From: Shinella sp. XGS7
Lineage (GTDB): Bacteria; Pseudomonadota; Gammaproteobacteria; Burkholderiales; Burkholderiaceae_C
Assembly (NCBI RefSeq): GCF_020535565.1
Contig: NZ_CP084758.1
Span: 5,035,001-5,099,000, forward strand
Length of the DNA: 64,000 bases
Reading direction: 5' to 3'
The notes beneath the pieces were generated by a model. The model was not told the DNA's origin. It worked only from the letters and a program-made list of their open reading frames with translations, and ran no database searches. How positions within the stretch are numbered: the first letter of the stretch is position 1; each line of letters opens with the position of its first letter. Positions 52,311-60,795 of the stretch are shown piece by piece. The position numbers and the translations under genes were made by a program.

Positions 52311-53015
52311 ATGCCCGCACCGGCAGACCGCAGCCCGCCGCGCCCGACCGCGGGCTGGGGGCCGTCCCTGGGCTTTCTGGCCCTCGCGCTGGGCCTGGTG
52401 GTGGGCTTGCTGATCTGGGGCTGGCAGACCCTGGTGGACGCGCCGGCCGACCGGCCGGCACAGGTGGTGGCGGCAGCCTCCGCCGGGAGCAGCATGCCGC
52501 CGCCCTCGGCGGCTGTCCCCACACCCCAGGCCGCCGCGCTGCCGGCCACGGTGGCCCCGGTGCCCGGGGTCCGGCCCGAGCCCGTCGCCGAGCCGCGCAT
52601 CTGGCGCCAACGCGATCCGGACGGCGACCAGACGCCCGACCTGGCCGACTACGTCAACCAGGGCGAGCGGCCCGGCATGGCGGAGGTCATCGCGCGGCTG
52701 CAGGCGGCTGGCGTGCACAGCGGCCTGGCCGCCTTCTCGCCGCCGGGCACCCGGCCGCCGCTGCTGGGCCTGGCCGTGCCCGAGGACTTCGTGCTGCCCC
52801 CGGGCTATGTGCGCCACTATCAGGCCACCGATGACGGCCAGCGCATCGAGCCCATCCTGATGTATTCACCCGACCGCCTCCCGCTGGACGCGCAGGGGCG
52901 TCCCCTGCCCACGCCGGCCGACCGCGTGGTGCCGGCCGCGCAGGCCCCGGCCGGACTGGCCCTGCGCCAGATCGTGCTGCCGCCCCCGCTGGATCCGAGT
53001 CCGTCCCGACCTTGA
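52311..53015 (+). CDS. Single-pass membrane protein of unknown function
   Basis: A 234-aa protein with one N-terminal membrane helix (SLGFLALALGLVVGLLIWGW, about residues 19-38), a proline/alanine-rich linker (about 50-95) and a C-terminal domain from RIWRQRDPDGDQTPDLADYV onward, with a DPDGDQTPD sequence resembling a dockerin-like calcium loop. The rest is Pro-rich. I do not recognise a family. It lies 17 bp after the SGNH esterase and overlaps the Lnt-like gene, suggesting a shared envelope role. Confidence 0.72.
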   Translation: MPAPADRSPPRPTAGWGPSLGFLALALGLVVGLLIWGWQTLVDAPADRPAQVVAAASAGSSMPPPSAAVPTPQAAALPATVAPVPGVRPEPVAEPRIWRQRDPDGDQTPDLADYVNQGERPGMAEVIARLQAAGVHSGLAAFSPPGTRPPLLGLAVPEDFVLPPGYVRHYQATDDGQRIEPILMYSPDRLPLDAQGRPLPTPADRVVPAAQAPAGLALRQIVLPPPLDPSPSRP

Positions 53016-55510
53016 GCGCCCCTCTCCCCGTCTGGCTGCGGCTGCGCGACAGCCGCTGGATGGCCGTGCTGGCCAGCGGCCTGCTGATCGCGGTCTTCGC
53101 GCGCGGCGCGTGGGCCTGGCCGCTGGGCTTTGTGATGCTGCTGCCCTGGCTGCGCGCGCTGGACGCCGAGCGCGGCTGGCGCGGCAGCTTGCTCAGCGCC
53201 TGGGCCCTGTCGGTGAGCTACACCCTGGCGGTGTTCGCCTGGCTGGGCAGCGGCATCGGCAGCTACACCCAGATCGGCGCGCCCGCGGGCCTGGCGCTCT
53301 TGCTGCTCGCGGCACCGCTGTTCCAGCCGCAGATCCTCGTCTTCGCGCTGGTGCGGCATGGCGTCGGCCGCCAGCTCGGCCCGCTGCCGGGCAGCCTGGC
53401 GGCCTGCCTGGCCTGGCTCAGCGCCGAATGGCTGCTGCCACGCCTGCTGGATGACACGCTGGGCTACGGGCTCCATCCCTCCCTCCTGCTGCGCCAGGCG
53501 GCCGATCTGGGCGGCGCCAGCGGCCTGACCGGAGCCCTGCTGCTGGGCAACGAGGCCCTGAACGCCGCACGGCGGCGCCTGGGTCGAAGGGGCTGGCACG
53601 GCGCCCTCCTGCCCCTGGCCGGCGCCGCCGCCTTGCCCGCGCTGCTGGCCGCCTATGGCGCGCTGGCGCTGGCGCGCCTGCCGGCGCCCGACAGCGGCCC
53701 GCTGCTGCGCCTGGGCCTGGTCCAGTCCAATATCGCCGACTACGAAGCCCTGCGGCGCGAGAAGGGCGCCGGCGCCGTGGTCCGCGAGGTGCTGGACCTG
53801 CATTACGCGATGAGCTACGACGCGGTGGAACGCCAGCGGGCCGATGCGGTGCTGTGGGCCGAGACCGTCTACCCCACCACCTTCGGGCGCCCGAAAAGCG
53901 AGGCCGGCGCCGAGTTCGACCGCGAAATCCTCTCGGTGGTCGAGGCGGCTGGTGTGCCCTTTGTCTTCGGCACCTACGATCGCGACGCCGAGGGCCGGGA
54001 GTACAACAGCGCCGCCTTTGTGGCCCCGGGTCGCGGCCTGCTGGGGCATTACCGCAAGACCCGCCCCTTCCCGCTGACCGAGCATGTGCCGGCCTGGCTG
54101 GACGGACCGCTTCTGCGCAGCCTGCTGCCCTGGGCCGGCAGCTGGCAAGCCGGCAGCGGTGCGCGGGTCTTTCCCCTGCTGCTGGCCGATGGCCGCGAAG
54201 TGCCGGTGCTGCCGCTGATCTGCCGGGACGCCTTGGACGCCGACCTGGCGATCGATGGCGCCAGGCTGGGCGCGCAGGCCATCCTGACCCTGTCCAACGA
54301 CGCCTGGTTCAGCGGCAGTGCGCAGGGGCCGGCCCTGCACCAGGCCGCGGCGGCCTTTCGCAGCATCGAAACCCGGCTGCCGCAGTTCAGGGTCACCAGC
54401 ACCGGCTACAGCGGCCTGATCGACGCCAGCGGCGAGATCCGCGCCGCCACACGCTGGGGTGAGCGCGCCCTGGTCGTCGGCGCGCTGCCCGTGGCTGAGT
54501 CGCCGCCAACGCTGATGCTGCGCTGGGGCAACTGGGTGGGGCCGCTGGCCAGCGGCTTGCTGGCGCTGCTGCTGCTGGGCCTGCTGATCCGGGCGCTCCT
54601 GCATCGCCGCGCGCTGGCTCAGGCGGCGCCGGCCGGAGGGCTCGGCGCCTCGCCGGCCTGGCCCGTGGCCATCGCGCTCTTGCCCGGCCCTGCGCGCTGG
54701 GGCGCTGCGCTGCTGCGCGCCGCGGCACGTGTGAGCCTCTTGGGGATGATCGCCGCCATACTCTTGGGCGAAGGGCCCATCCAGAGCAACACGCTGGCGC
54801 AGCTGCGCAGCTTTGTCGCGCTCTTTCTGGTGCCGGAGGCAGCGGCCTGGTGCCTGCTGCGGGCCTATGCGGCGCGCCTGGATCTGGAGGCCGCTGCCGG
54901 GCTGCTGCGCTTCACACGGGGCCGGCAGCAGCTGAGCCTGCCGCTGGCCGAGCTGGCCGGCGTGCGTCCCTGGCGCCTGCCGCTGCCCGGTGCGGGGGCC
55001 CAGCTGCGGCTTGGCGACGGCCGCGACTGGCAGTACGGCGTGTCCTGTGCCGACCCCTGGGCCCTGGCCCAGGCCCTGCAGGCCGCCGGCGGGCCGCCCG
55101 CCCCCGCCGCGCCGGTGCGGGGTCTGGCGCTGTACCTGCAGTCCCGGCCGCCCCGGGCGCCCCGGGGCCTGGCCCGCCCCTGGCTCAAGTACCTCGTCTT
55201 CCCCCTGCTGCTGGCCCTGCCTGCGTTCCGGCTGCACCAGCACATTGCCTACGGCAGTGGCCTGGGCGAGTTCTACAGCTTCGGTCTGGCCGCGTACCTG
55301 AAAGGATTCCTCCTGTGGTGGGCCGCCTGGGCCATGGCCGTGGCGCTCAGCGCCGCCGCGCTGCGTCTGCTGGTGGAGCTGACCTTGCTGGCCGGCGCCC
55401 TGCTGCGGCCCGGCGCCCTCGCACTGCAGCGGGCGTGGACCGAGCGGCTGGCGCTGGCGGCGCTCTACCTCGGCCTGCCCGGCTGGCTGCTGCTGCGCGC
55501 GCTCGCTTGA
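53012..55510 (+). CDS. Apolipoprotein N-acyltransferase-like protein with C-terminal membrane extension
   Basis: An 832-aa protein. Residues 1-225 form several membrane helices and 230-500 a nitrilase-like domain with the Lnt catalytic triad E284 (LWAETVYPT), K349 (YRKTRPFPLTEHVP) and C404 (PLICRDALD). Lnt proteins are usually about 500-550 aa. Here about 300 further residues follow: a helix (about 511-530), more helices, a strand-rich segment LRFTRGRQQLSLPLAELAGVRPWRL that resembles a bacterial PH-like domain, and C-terminal helices. It lacks the exact Lnt context genes. The start is a TTG at 53012 overlapping the previous stop; ATG at 53060 is an alternative. It may be a second acyltransferase, not the housekeeping Lnt. 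Confidence 0.8.
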   Translation: MSAPLPVWLRLRDSRWMAVLASGLLIAVFARGAWAWPLGFVMLLPWLRALDAERGWRGSLLSAWALSVSYTLAVFAWLGSGIGSYTQIGAPAGLALLLLAAPLFQPQILVFALVRHGVGRQLGPLPGSLAACLAWLSAEWLLPRLLDDTLGYGLHPSLLLRQAADLGGASGLTGALLLGNEALNAARRRLGRRGWHGALLPLAGAAALPALLAAYGALALARLPAPDSGPLLRLGLVQSNIADYEALRREKGAGAVVREVLDLHYAMSYDAVERQRADAVLWAETVYPTTFGRPKSEAGAEFDREILSVVEAAGVPFVFGTYDRDAEGREYNSAAFVAPGRGLLGHYRKTRPFPLTEHVPAWLDGPLLRSLLPWAGSWQAGSGARVFPLLLADGREVPVLPLICRDALDADLAIDGARLGAQAILTLSNDAWFSGSAQGPALHQAAAAFRSIETRLPQFRVTSTGYSGLIDASGEIRAATRWGERALVVGALPVAESPPTLMLRWGNWVGPLASGLLALLLLGLLIRALLHRRALAQAAPAGGLGASPAWPVAIALLPGPARWGAALLRAAARVSLLGMIAAILLGEGPIQSNTLAQLRSFVALFLVPEAAAWCLLRAYAARLDLEAAAGLLRFTRGRQQLSLPLAELAGVRPWRLPLPGAGAQLRLGDGRDWQYGVSCADPWALAQALQAAGGPPAPAAPVRGLALYLQSRPPRAPRGLARPWLKYLVFPLLLALPAFRLHQHIAYGSGLGEFYSFGLAAYLKGFLLWWAAWAMAVALSAAALRLLVELTLLAGALLRPGALALQRAWTERLALAALYLGLPGWLLLRALA

Positions 55511-55544
55511 GGGAGGCCGGCGCCATCCCTGCTAGGCTTGCGGC

Positions 55545-56108
55545 ATGACTCCCGAAAAGCCCATCCCCCTGGACATGCCCCAGATCCAGGCCGACACCCA
55601 GCACTGGCTGGAGAAGGCCGTGATCGGCCTGAATCTCTGCCCCTTCGCCAAGAGCGTGCACGTCAACCAGCGCCTGCGCTATGTGGTGAGCGAGGCCGAC
55701 ACGCCCGAGGCCCTGCTCAAGGAACTGGCCCACGAGCTGCTATTCCTGCGCCGCAGCGACCCGGACGAGATCGAGACCACCCTGCTGATACACCCCCGGG
55801 TGCTGCAGGACTTCCTGGACTTCAATGACTTCCTGGGCGCGGCCGACGCCCTGGTGGAAGACCTGGAACTGGACGGCGAGCTGCAGATCGCCAGCTTCCA
55901 CCCCGACTACCAGTTCGAGGGCACCGAGCCCGGGGACATCGGCAACTACAGCAATCGCTCGCCCTACCCCACCCTGCACCTGCTGCGCGAGAGCAGCATC
56001 GAGCGGGCGGTGGAGTCCATGGCCGATACCGACGCCATCTACGAGGCGAATATGGCCACGCTGGAGAAGCTGGGCCTGGAAGGCTGGAAGGCCCTGGGCC
56101 TCAAGTAG
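55545..56108 (+). CDS. DUF1415 family protein
   Basis: A 187-aa soluble protein with the DUF1415 signature WLEKAVIGLNLCPFAKSV near residue 30, IETTLLIHPRVLQDFLDFNDFL and IASFHPDYQFEGTEPGDIGNYSNRSPYPTLHLLRESSIERAV. The function is unknown; the single conserved Cys in NLCPF and the HPDYQF motif look catalytic or metal-binding (inference). Its ATG at 55545 is 34 bp after the Lnt-like stop. Confidence 0.9.
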   Translation: MTPEKPIPLDMPQIQADTQHWLEKAVIGLNLCPFAKSVHVNQRLRYVVSEADTPEALLKELAHELLFLRRSDPDEIETTLLIHPRVLQDFLDFNDFLGAADALVEDLELDGELQIASFHPDYQFEGTEPGDIGNYSNRSPYPTLHLLRESSIERAVESMADTDAIYEANMATLEKLGLEGWKALGLK

Positions 56109-56208
56109 ACCCATGTCCTGATCTGACCGGCAGCGGTCCCGAAAGCGCGCGACGGCGGCCCCGCGGCCGCCCATCATGAAGCCCTGTTTTCCACCCGGAG
56201 ATGGCTTC

Positions 56209-56793
56209 ATGAACACCGCCCTGCTGCTGATCGACATTCAGGAATCTTTCCGCCACCGCCCCTACTGGGACGAGAGCGAGCTGCCCGCCTTCCTGGCCCG
56301 CACGAACGCCCTGATCGACGGCGCCCAGGCCCGCGGCCTGCCCATCGTGCGCATCCTGCACAGCGACGGCCCCGAGCAGACCGACAACCCTTTTGCCCTG
56401 GCCAGCGGCCAGGTGCGCCCCCTGCAAGGCCTGGCCCCCTACACGGCCGCGGCCGAGTTCATCAAGCATCGCCACAGCGCCCTGGTCGGCACCGGCCTGG
56501 CCGTCTGGCTGCATCAGCAGGGCATCCAGCGCCTGATCATCGCCGGCATACGCACCGAGCAATGCTGCGAAACCACCACCCGCCACGCCAGCGACGAGGG
56601 CTGGGCCGTGGACTATGTGACCGAGGCCACCCTCACCTTCGCCATGCAACACGCCAGCGGCGAGCTGCTGAGCCCGGCCGCGCTGAAGCGGCGCACCGAG
56701 ACCGTGCTGCAGGACCGCTTCGCCCAGATCTGCACGGTCGAGCAGGCCCTGGCGCGCGCCGGCGGTGATACTGGGGCCCATGTCCCGAATTGA
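56209..56793 (+). CDS. Isochorismatase-like cysteine hydrolase
   Basis: A 194-aa cysteine hydrolase: catalytic Asp in ALLLIDIQESFRHRPYW, Lys in FIKHRHSALVGTGLAVWL and Cys in IAGIRTEQCCETTTRHASDEGWAVDYVTEAT. The start at 56209 has GGAG 11 nt upstream; an in-frame ATG at 56176 is less likely. It overlaps the GlxA-type regulator gene, which probably controls it. Confidence 0.9.
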   Translation: MNTALLLIDIQESFRHRPYWDESELPAFLARTNALIDGAQARGLPIVRILHSDGPEQTDNPFALASGQVRPLQGLAPYTAAAEFIKHRHSALVGTGLAVWLHQQGIQRLIIAGIRTEQCCETTTRHASDEGWAVDYVTEATLTFAMQHASGELLSPAALKRRTETVLQDRFAQICTVEQALARAGGDTGAHVPN

Positions 56794-57751
56794 CGTCTGC
56801 CTGCTGGTCGAGCCGCAGGCCCTGTTGCTCGATCTGGCCGGCCCGGCCGAGGCCTTCCGCCTGGCCAACCAGTTGCTGCGCGGGCGCGGCGAGCCCGAAG
56901 CCTTTCGCCTGCGCTTCATCGCGGCCGAGCCCGCCTGTATCAGCTCGGTGGGCCTGGCGCTCAGCGGCCTGGAGCCCCTGCCCGAGGCCCTGGCGCCGGA
57001 CAGCTGGCTGCTGCTGCTGGGCTGCCGCAGCCCCCAGCCCGGTGATCTGCCCCAGGACAGCGCTGCCCTGGCTGCCGCCCTGCGCCTGCGCCGCTGGCTG
57101 GCGCGGCAGGGTCGCGATCTGCTGGATAGCGCCACGGGCCGCCTGCTGTGCATCTGCTCCGGCGCCCTGCTGGCGGCCGAGGCCGGCCTGCTGGACGGAC
57201 GCCGCTGCACCACCCACCACCAGCTGCTGGATGCGCTGCGCGCCGCGGCCCCGCGCGCCCAGGTGGTGGACAACCGCGTCTTCGTCTTCGACGGCCCCCT
57301 GGCCAGCAGCGCCGGCATCACCGCCGGCATCGATCTGGCCCTGCACCTGATCGCCGAGCACTGCGGCGCGGCCCTGGCGGCCGGCGTGGCCCAGATGATG
57401 GTGGTCTATCTGCGCCGCGGCAGCCACGATCCCGAGCTCTCGCCCCTGCTGGCCCACCGCCACCATCTGCACCCCGCCCTGCACCGGGTGCAGGACGCCA
57501 TCTGCGCCGATCCCGGCCAGGACTGGAGCCTGGCCCGCATGGCCGACACGGCCCATGTCACGCCGCGCCATTTGAGTCGGCTCTTCGCCAGCCATGCCGG
57601 CACCACGCCCCTGCACTATCTGCAGGCCATACGCCTGGAGCGCGCCCGCCAGGCCCGCGCCCAGGGTCTGAACACCAGCCAGGCCGCCCTGGCGGCCGGC
57701 TTCAGCTCGGACCAGCAGCTGCGCCGCGCTCGCCGACGCCATGCCGCCTGA
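56780..57751 (+). CDS. GlxA-family AraC-type transcriptional regulator (DJ-1/PfpI domain plus HTH)
   Basis: A 323-aa regulator. Residues about 1-190 are a DJ-1/PfpI-like class I glutaminase fold (VEPQALLLDLAGPAEAFRLAN; LLCICSGALLAAEAGLLDGRRCTTHH; ITAGIDLALHLIAEH). The C-terminal AraC domain is WSLARMADTAHVTPRHLSRLFASHAGTTPLHYLQAIRLERARQ. The Cys in CICSGA occupies the DJ-1 nucleophile position. It overlaps the isochorismatase-like gene by 14 bp. The final HTH sequence ends in a short basic stretch. Confidence 0.9.
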   Translation: MSRIDVCLLVEPQALLLDLAGPAEAFRLANQLLRGRGEPEAFRLRFIAAEPACISSVGLALSGLEPLPEALAPDSWLLLLGCRSPQPGDLPQDSAALAAALRLRRWLARQGRDLLDSATGRLLCICSGALLAAEAGLLDGRRCTTHHQLLDALRAAAPRAQVVDNRVFVFDGPLASSAGITAGIDLALHLIAEHCGAALAAGVAQMMVVYLRRGSHDPELSPLLAHRHHLHPALHRVQDAICADPGQDWSLARMADTAHVTPRHLSRLFASHAGTTPLHYLQAIRLERARQARAQGLNTSQAALAAGFSSDQQLRRARRRHAA

Positions 57752-57787
57752 AACTGGCGCTTGATTTCCGCAGATGATGGCCATAAT

Positions 57788-57801
57788 ATGATGATCATCA
57801 T
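57788..57801. promoter_or_regulatory. Palindromic operator upstream of the TetR gene
   Basis: ATGATGATCATCAT is a perfect 14-bp palindrome centred 24 bp before the TetR start codon. It shares the pattern ATGAYGATCRTCAT with the palindrome at 58442-58459 before the SDR gene, so it is a likely TetR binding site for autoregulation. Confidence 0.78.
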
Positions 57802-57818
57802 TTGAATCGGAGCCCGCC

Positions 57819-58397
57819 ATGGACCCCAAGTCCGGCCGCAAGGCCCAGACCCGGGAACGCATCCTCGAGACCGCCGCCCGCGCCATCCGTCGCGGCGGCT
57901 ACCAGGGCATCGGTGTGGCCGACATCATGAAGGAGGCCGGCCTCACCCACGGCGGCTTCTACGCCCACTTCGACTCGCGCGACGCCATGCTGGCTGCGGC
58001 CCTGGAGCGCGCCGGCCAGGATGCGGCCGAGCGCATCGCCCAGGCCATGGCCCGGCGCCAGGCCCAGGGCAGCGCGCCGCTGCGCGCCCTGGTCGAGTCC
58101 TATCTGCACGACAGCACCCTCACCTCGCCCGAGCAAGGCTGCCCGGTGGCGGCCCTGGCCTCCGAGATGCCGCGTCAGTCCGCTCCGGTGCGCGAGGCCT
58201 CGGTGCGACGCATCGAAGGCCTGATCGCCAAGGTGCGCGACGCCCTGCCGCCCGAGGCCCCCACCGGCCGGGCCGAGCTCATCACCAGCCAGATGGTGGG
58301 CGCCCTGCAGCTGGCCCGCGCCCTGGGCGACAACGAGGCCGGCCGCGCCCTGCTGGCCGCCAACCGCGAGGCCCTGCTGGCCAGCGCCCCGCACTGA
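57819..58397 (+). CDS. TetR family transcriptional regulator controlling the adjacent SDR/MFS genes
   Basis: A 192-aa repressor-type protein: HTH KAQTRERILETAARAIRRGGYQGIGVADIMKEAGLTHGGFYAHFDSRDAML with the GGFYAHF recognition turn, and a helical C-terminal ligand domain with a conserved-looking GCPVAALASEMPRQS segment (the TetR_C_33-like CPxxxLxxE pattern). The palindrome at 57788-57801 lies in its promoter and a near-identical one precedes the SDR gene. A terminator follows the gene. Confidence 0.92.
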   Translation: MDPKSGRKAQTRERILETAARAIRRGGYQGIGVADIMKEAGLTHGGFYAHFDSRDAMLAAALERAGQDAAERIAQAMARRQAQGSAPLRALVESYLHDSTLTSPEQGCPVAALASEMPRQSAPVREASVRRIEGLIAKVRDALPPEAPTGRAELITSQMVGALQLARALGDNEAGRALLAANREALLASAPH

Positions 58398-58408
58398 ATT
58401 CCCGCAGC

Positions 58409-58430
58409 ACCGCCCCATGGGGCGGTTTTC
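58409..58430 (+). terminator. Intrinsic terminator after the TetR gene
   Basis: ACCGCCCC (58409-58416), loop AT, GGGGCGGT (58419-58426) and TTTC form a compact stem with a short T-run. It ends the TetR transcript before the SDR promoter. Confidence 0.75.
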
Positions 58431-58441
58431 TTGGCCCTCAA

Positions 58442-58459
58442 ATATGACGATCGTCATAT
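58442..58459. promoter_or_regulatory. Palindromic operator upstream of the SDR gene
   Basis: ATATGACGATCGTCATAT is a perfect 18-bp palindrome, 20 bp before the SDR start. Its core ATGACGATCGTCAT matches the TetR-promoter palindrome at 57788-57801 at 12 of 14 positions, with compensating changes that keep both palindromes perfect. Confidence 0.8.
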
Positions 58460-58479
58460 AAACATCAGCGAGTCTCACC

Positions 58480-59181
58480 ATGTCCCTCCAGCACAGCACC
58501 CTGCTCATCACCGGCGCCAACCGCGGCATCGGTCTGGCCCTGGCCCGCGAGGCCCTGGCGCGCGGCGCCCGCAAGGTCTACGCCGCCGCCCGCGATCCGG
58601 ACAGCGTCACCCTGCCCGGCGTCGTGCCCCTGCGCCTGGACGTGACCCGCGAGGAGGACGTGGCCCGCGCCGCCGCCCAGCTGGGCGATGTGAACCTGCT
58701 GATCAACAACGCCGGCGTGGCCGAGCTGGGCGGCTTTCTGGCGCCCGACGCCATCGAGTCCACCCGGCGCCAGCTGGAGGTCAACTTCTTCGGCCCCCTG
58801 CGCCTGGCCCGCGCCTTCGCGCCGGTGCTGGCCGCCCAGGGGGGCGGCACCCTGGTGAATGTGCTCTCGGTGGCCAGCTGGATCAGCGGCCCCGTGCTGG
58901 CCGGCTATGCCGCCACCAAGTCGGCCGCCTGGTCGCTGAGCAATGCCCTGCGCCAGGAGCTGGCGCCCCAGGGCACCCAGGTCGTGGGCCTGCACATGGG
59001 TTTTGTGGACACCGATCTGACCCAGGGTCTGGATGTGCCCAAGAGCAGGCCCGAGTCCATCGCCCAGGCCCTCTTCGACGGCCTGGCCCGCGGCGAGATC
59101 GAGATCCTGGGGGACGCCCTCACCCAGCAGGTGCGCCAGGCCCTGAGCGCCGGCATCTATCTGCAGCCCCTGCAGCGCTGA
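58480..59181 (+). CDS. SDR family oxidoreductase
   Basis: A 233-aa NAD(P)-dependent short-chain dehydrogenase: TGANRGIGLALAREAL (TGxxxGIG), LRLDVTREEDV, LINNAGVAELGG, the catalytic Ser in LSVASWISG and the YxxxK motif in GYAATKSAAWSLSNAL. The substrate is unknown. It is preceded by the TetR-type palindrome and followed 7 bp later by an MFS exporter; the trio looks like an inducible detoxification module. Confidence 0.92.
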   Translation: MSLQHSTLLITGANRGIGLALAREALARGARKVYAAARDPDSVTLPGVVPLRLDVTREEDVARAAAQLGDVNLLINNAGVAELGGFLAPDAIESTRRQLEVNFFGPLRLARAFAPVLAAQGGGTLVNVLSVASWISGPVLAGYAATKSAAWSLSNALRQELAPQGTQVVGLHMGFVDTDLTQGLDVPKSRPESIAQALFDGLARGEIEILGDALTQQVRQALSAGIYLQPLQR

Positions 59182-59188
59182 GGTCGGC

Positions 59189-60598
59189 ATGAACAGCAGC
59201 AGCCCGATCTCCCTGCCCGCCCAGGCCCGCGCCGAGGCGGCCCCGGCCGCCTCCCCCTGGCCGGTGTTCTGGATCGCCAGCAGCGCGGTCTTCCTGGTCT
59301 CCCTGGACAGCACCCTGCTCTTCGCCGCCTTCTCGGCCCTGCGCGAGTCCTTCGCCGGGCATAGCGCGGCCCAGCTCTCCTGGGTGCTGAACGCCTACAC
59401 CGTGGTCTACGCCGCCATGCTGATCCCGGCCGGCGGCCTGGCCGACACCCATGGGCGCAAACGCGTCTTTCTGCTGGGAGGCGCCCTCTTCCTGCTGGCC
59501 TCGGCGGCCTGCGGCCTGGCCAGCAGCCTGCCCCTGCTGGTGGCGGCGCGGGTGCTGCAGGCCCTGGGCGCGGCCCTGCTGACCCCGGCCTCCCTGTCCC
59601 TGGTGCTGGGGGCCTTCCCGCCGGAGCGCCGCACGGTGGCGGTCAGCCTCTGGGGCGCCGTCAGCGCCCTGGCCGCGGCCGTGGGGCCCAGCCTGGGCTC
59701 CCTGGTCACGGCCCGCTGGGGCTGGCCCTGGGCCTTCTTCATCAACCTCCCCATCGGCGCCCTGGCCCTGTGGCGCGGCGCGCGCCTGCTGCAGGAGCAG
59801 CGCCGCCCCGAACAGGCCCGCCGCCTGGATCTGCCGGGCATGGCCCTGCTGATCCTGGGCGTGGGCGCCCTGACCCTGGCCATCGTGCAGGCCGAGGACC
59901 CGGCCTGGCAGCGCGCCGAACTGCTGGCCGTGGCCGGCCTGGGTCTGCTGGCCCTGCTGGGCTTTGTGGCCTGGGCGCGCCGGGCGCGCGAGCCCCTGCT
60001 GGATCTGGCCCTGTTCCGCCAGCCCGGCTATGCCCGCATCAATCTCGCCACCCTGGCCTTCGGCAGCGCCTTCGCGATGATGTTCTTCGCCTTCTTCTTC
60101 TATCTGCGGGCCGTCTGGCACTACAGCCTGCCCCTGGCCGGCCTGGCCGTCACGCCCGGCCCCCTGCTGGTGATCCCCGTGGCCATGCTGGGCGGGCGCC
60201 TGGCCGCCCGCCATGGCCACCGCCCCCTGCTGCTCAGCGGCGCCCTGGTCTATGCCGCCAGCGGTCTGTGGTTCCTGCTGGTGCCGGGCCTGCAGCCGGC
60301 CTACCTCAGCGCCTGGCTGCCGGGCCTGCTGCTCAGCGGCGTGGGCGTGGGCCTGGTCCTGCCCTCCCTGTCGGCCGCCGCCGTGGCCCGGCTGCCGCCC
60401 ACGCACTATGCAGTGGGCAGCGCGGTCAACCAGGCCACGCGCCAGATCGGTGCGGTGCTGGGTGTGGCGCTCACCGTGCTGATGCTCGGACATGGACAGG
60501 CCCAGCGCGCCGACTTCACACCTCTGTACGCCCTGCACATCGGCCTGGCCCTGCTCACCGGCCTGCTGTGCCTGCGCGTGGACACGCGACCACGCTGA
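59189..60598 (+). CDS. MFS transporter, DHA2 (14-TM) drug-exporter type
   Basis: A 469-aa proton-coupled exporter with about 13-14 hydrophobic segments: WPVFWIASSAVFLVSLDSTLLFAAFSALR, LSWVLNAYTVVYAAMLIPAGGLADTHGRKRVFLLGG (motif A GxLaDrxGRkxxx), ALGAALLTPASLSLVLGAFPPERRTVAVSLWGAVSALAAAVGPSLG (motif C region) and AVGSAVNQATRQIGAVLGVAL. The family and length fit EmrB/QacA-type efflux. It is downstream of and probably co-transcribed with the SDR gene under TetR control. Confidence 0.92.
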   Translation: MNSSSPISLPAQARAEAAPAASPWPVFWIASSAVFLVSLDSTLLFAAFSALRESFAGHSAAQLSWVLNAYTVVYAAMLIPAGGLADTHGRKRVFLLGGALFLLASAACGLASSLPLLVAARVLQALGAALLTPASLSLVLGAFPPERRTVAVSLWGAVSALAAAVGPSLGSLVTARWGWPWAFFINLPIGALALWRGARLLQEQRRPEQARRLDLPGMALLILGVGALTLAIVQAEDPAWQRAELLAVAGLGLLALLGFVAWARRAREPLLDLALFRQPGYARINLATLAFGSAFAMMFFAFFFYLRAVWHYSLPLAGLAVTPGPLLVIPVAMLGGRLAARHGHRPLLLSGALVYAASGLWFLLVPGLQPAYLSAWLPGLLLSGVGVGLVLPSLSAAAVARLPPTHYAVGSAVNQATRQIGAVLGVALTVLMLGHGQAQRADFTPLYALHIGLALLTGLLCLRVDTRPR

Positions 60599-60706
60599 TA
60601 TCCCCTGAGGCGGGGGCAGGTCTTGCCCCGCCCGCGCCCCGTTCGGGCACTGCGCTCGCACGAAAACGCGGTCTGTCATAGACTGGCCCCACAGGGGGTT
60701 AGAACA

Positions 60707-60778
60707 ATGCACGAGCCACGAGTTCGCGCGACCGTCTTTTCCATCCGGCACTCTGGTCCGCAGCGCTACGGCGCCTGA
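60707..60778 (+). CDS. Possible 23-residue leader peptide before the chemosensory operon
   Basis: The ATG at 60707 opens a 23-codon frame (MHEPRVRATVFSIRH...) ending TGA at 60778. A GGGG purine stretch lies about 9-12 nt upstream. It is just 17 bp before the cheW-type gene. Nothing beyond the frame and purine stretch supports it, and it may be chance. Confidence 0.2.
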   Translation: MHEPRVRATVFSIRHSGPQRYGA

Positions 60779-60795
60779 AGCGAAGAGCACGCCCG

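Noticed and set aside
60609-60632. Terminator after the MFS gene
   Set aside because: A GGCGGGG/CCCCGCC stem is present but is followed by GC-rich sequence without a T-run, so it is not a convincing intrinsic terminator.
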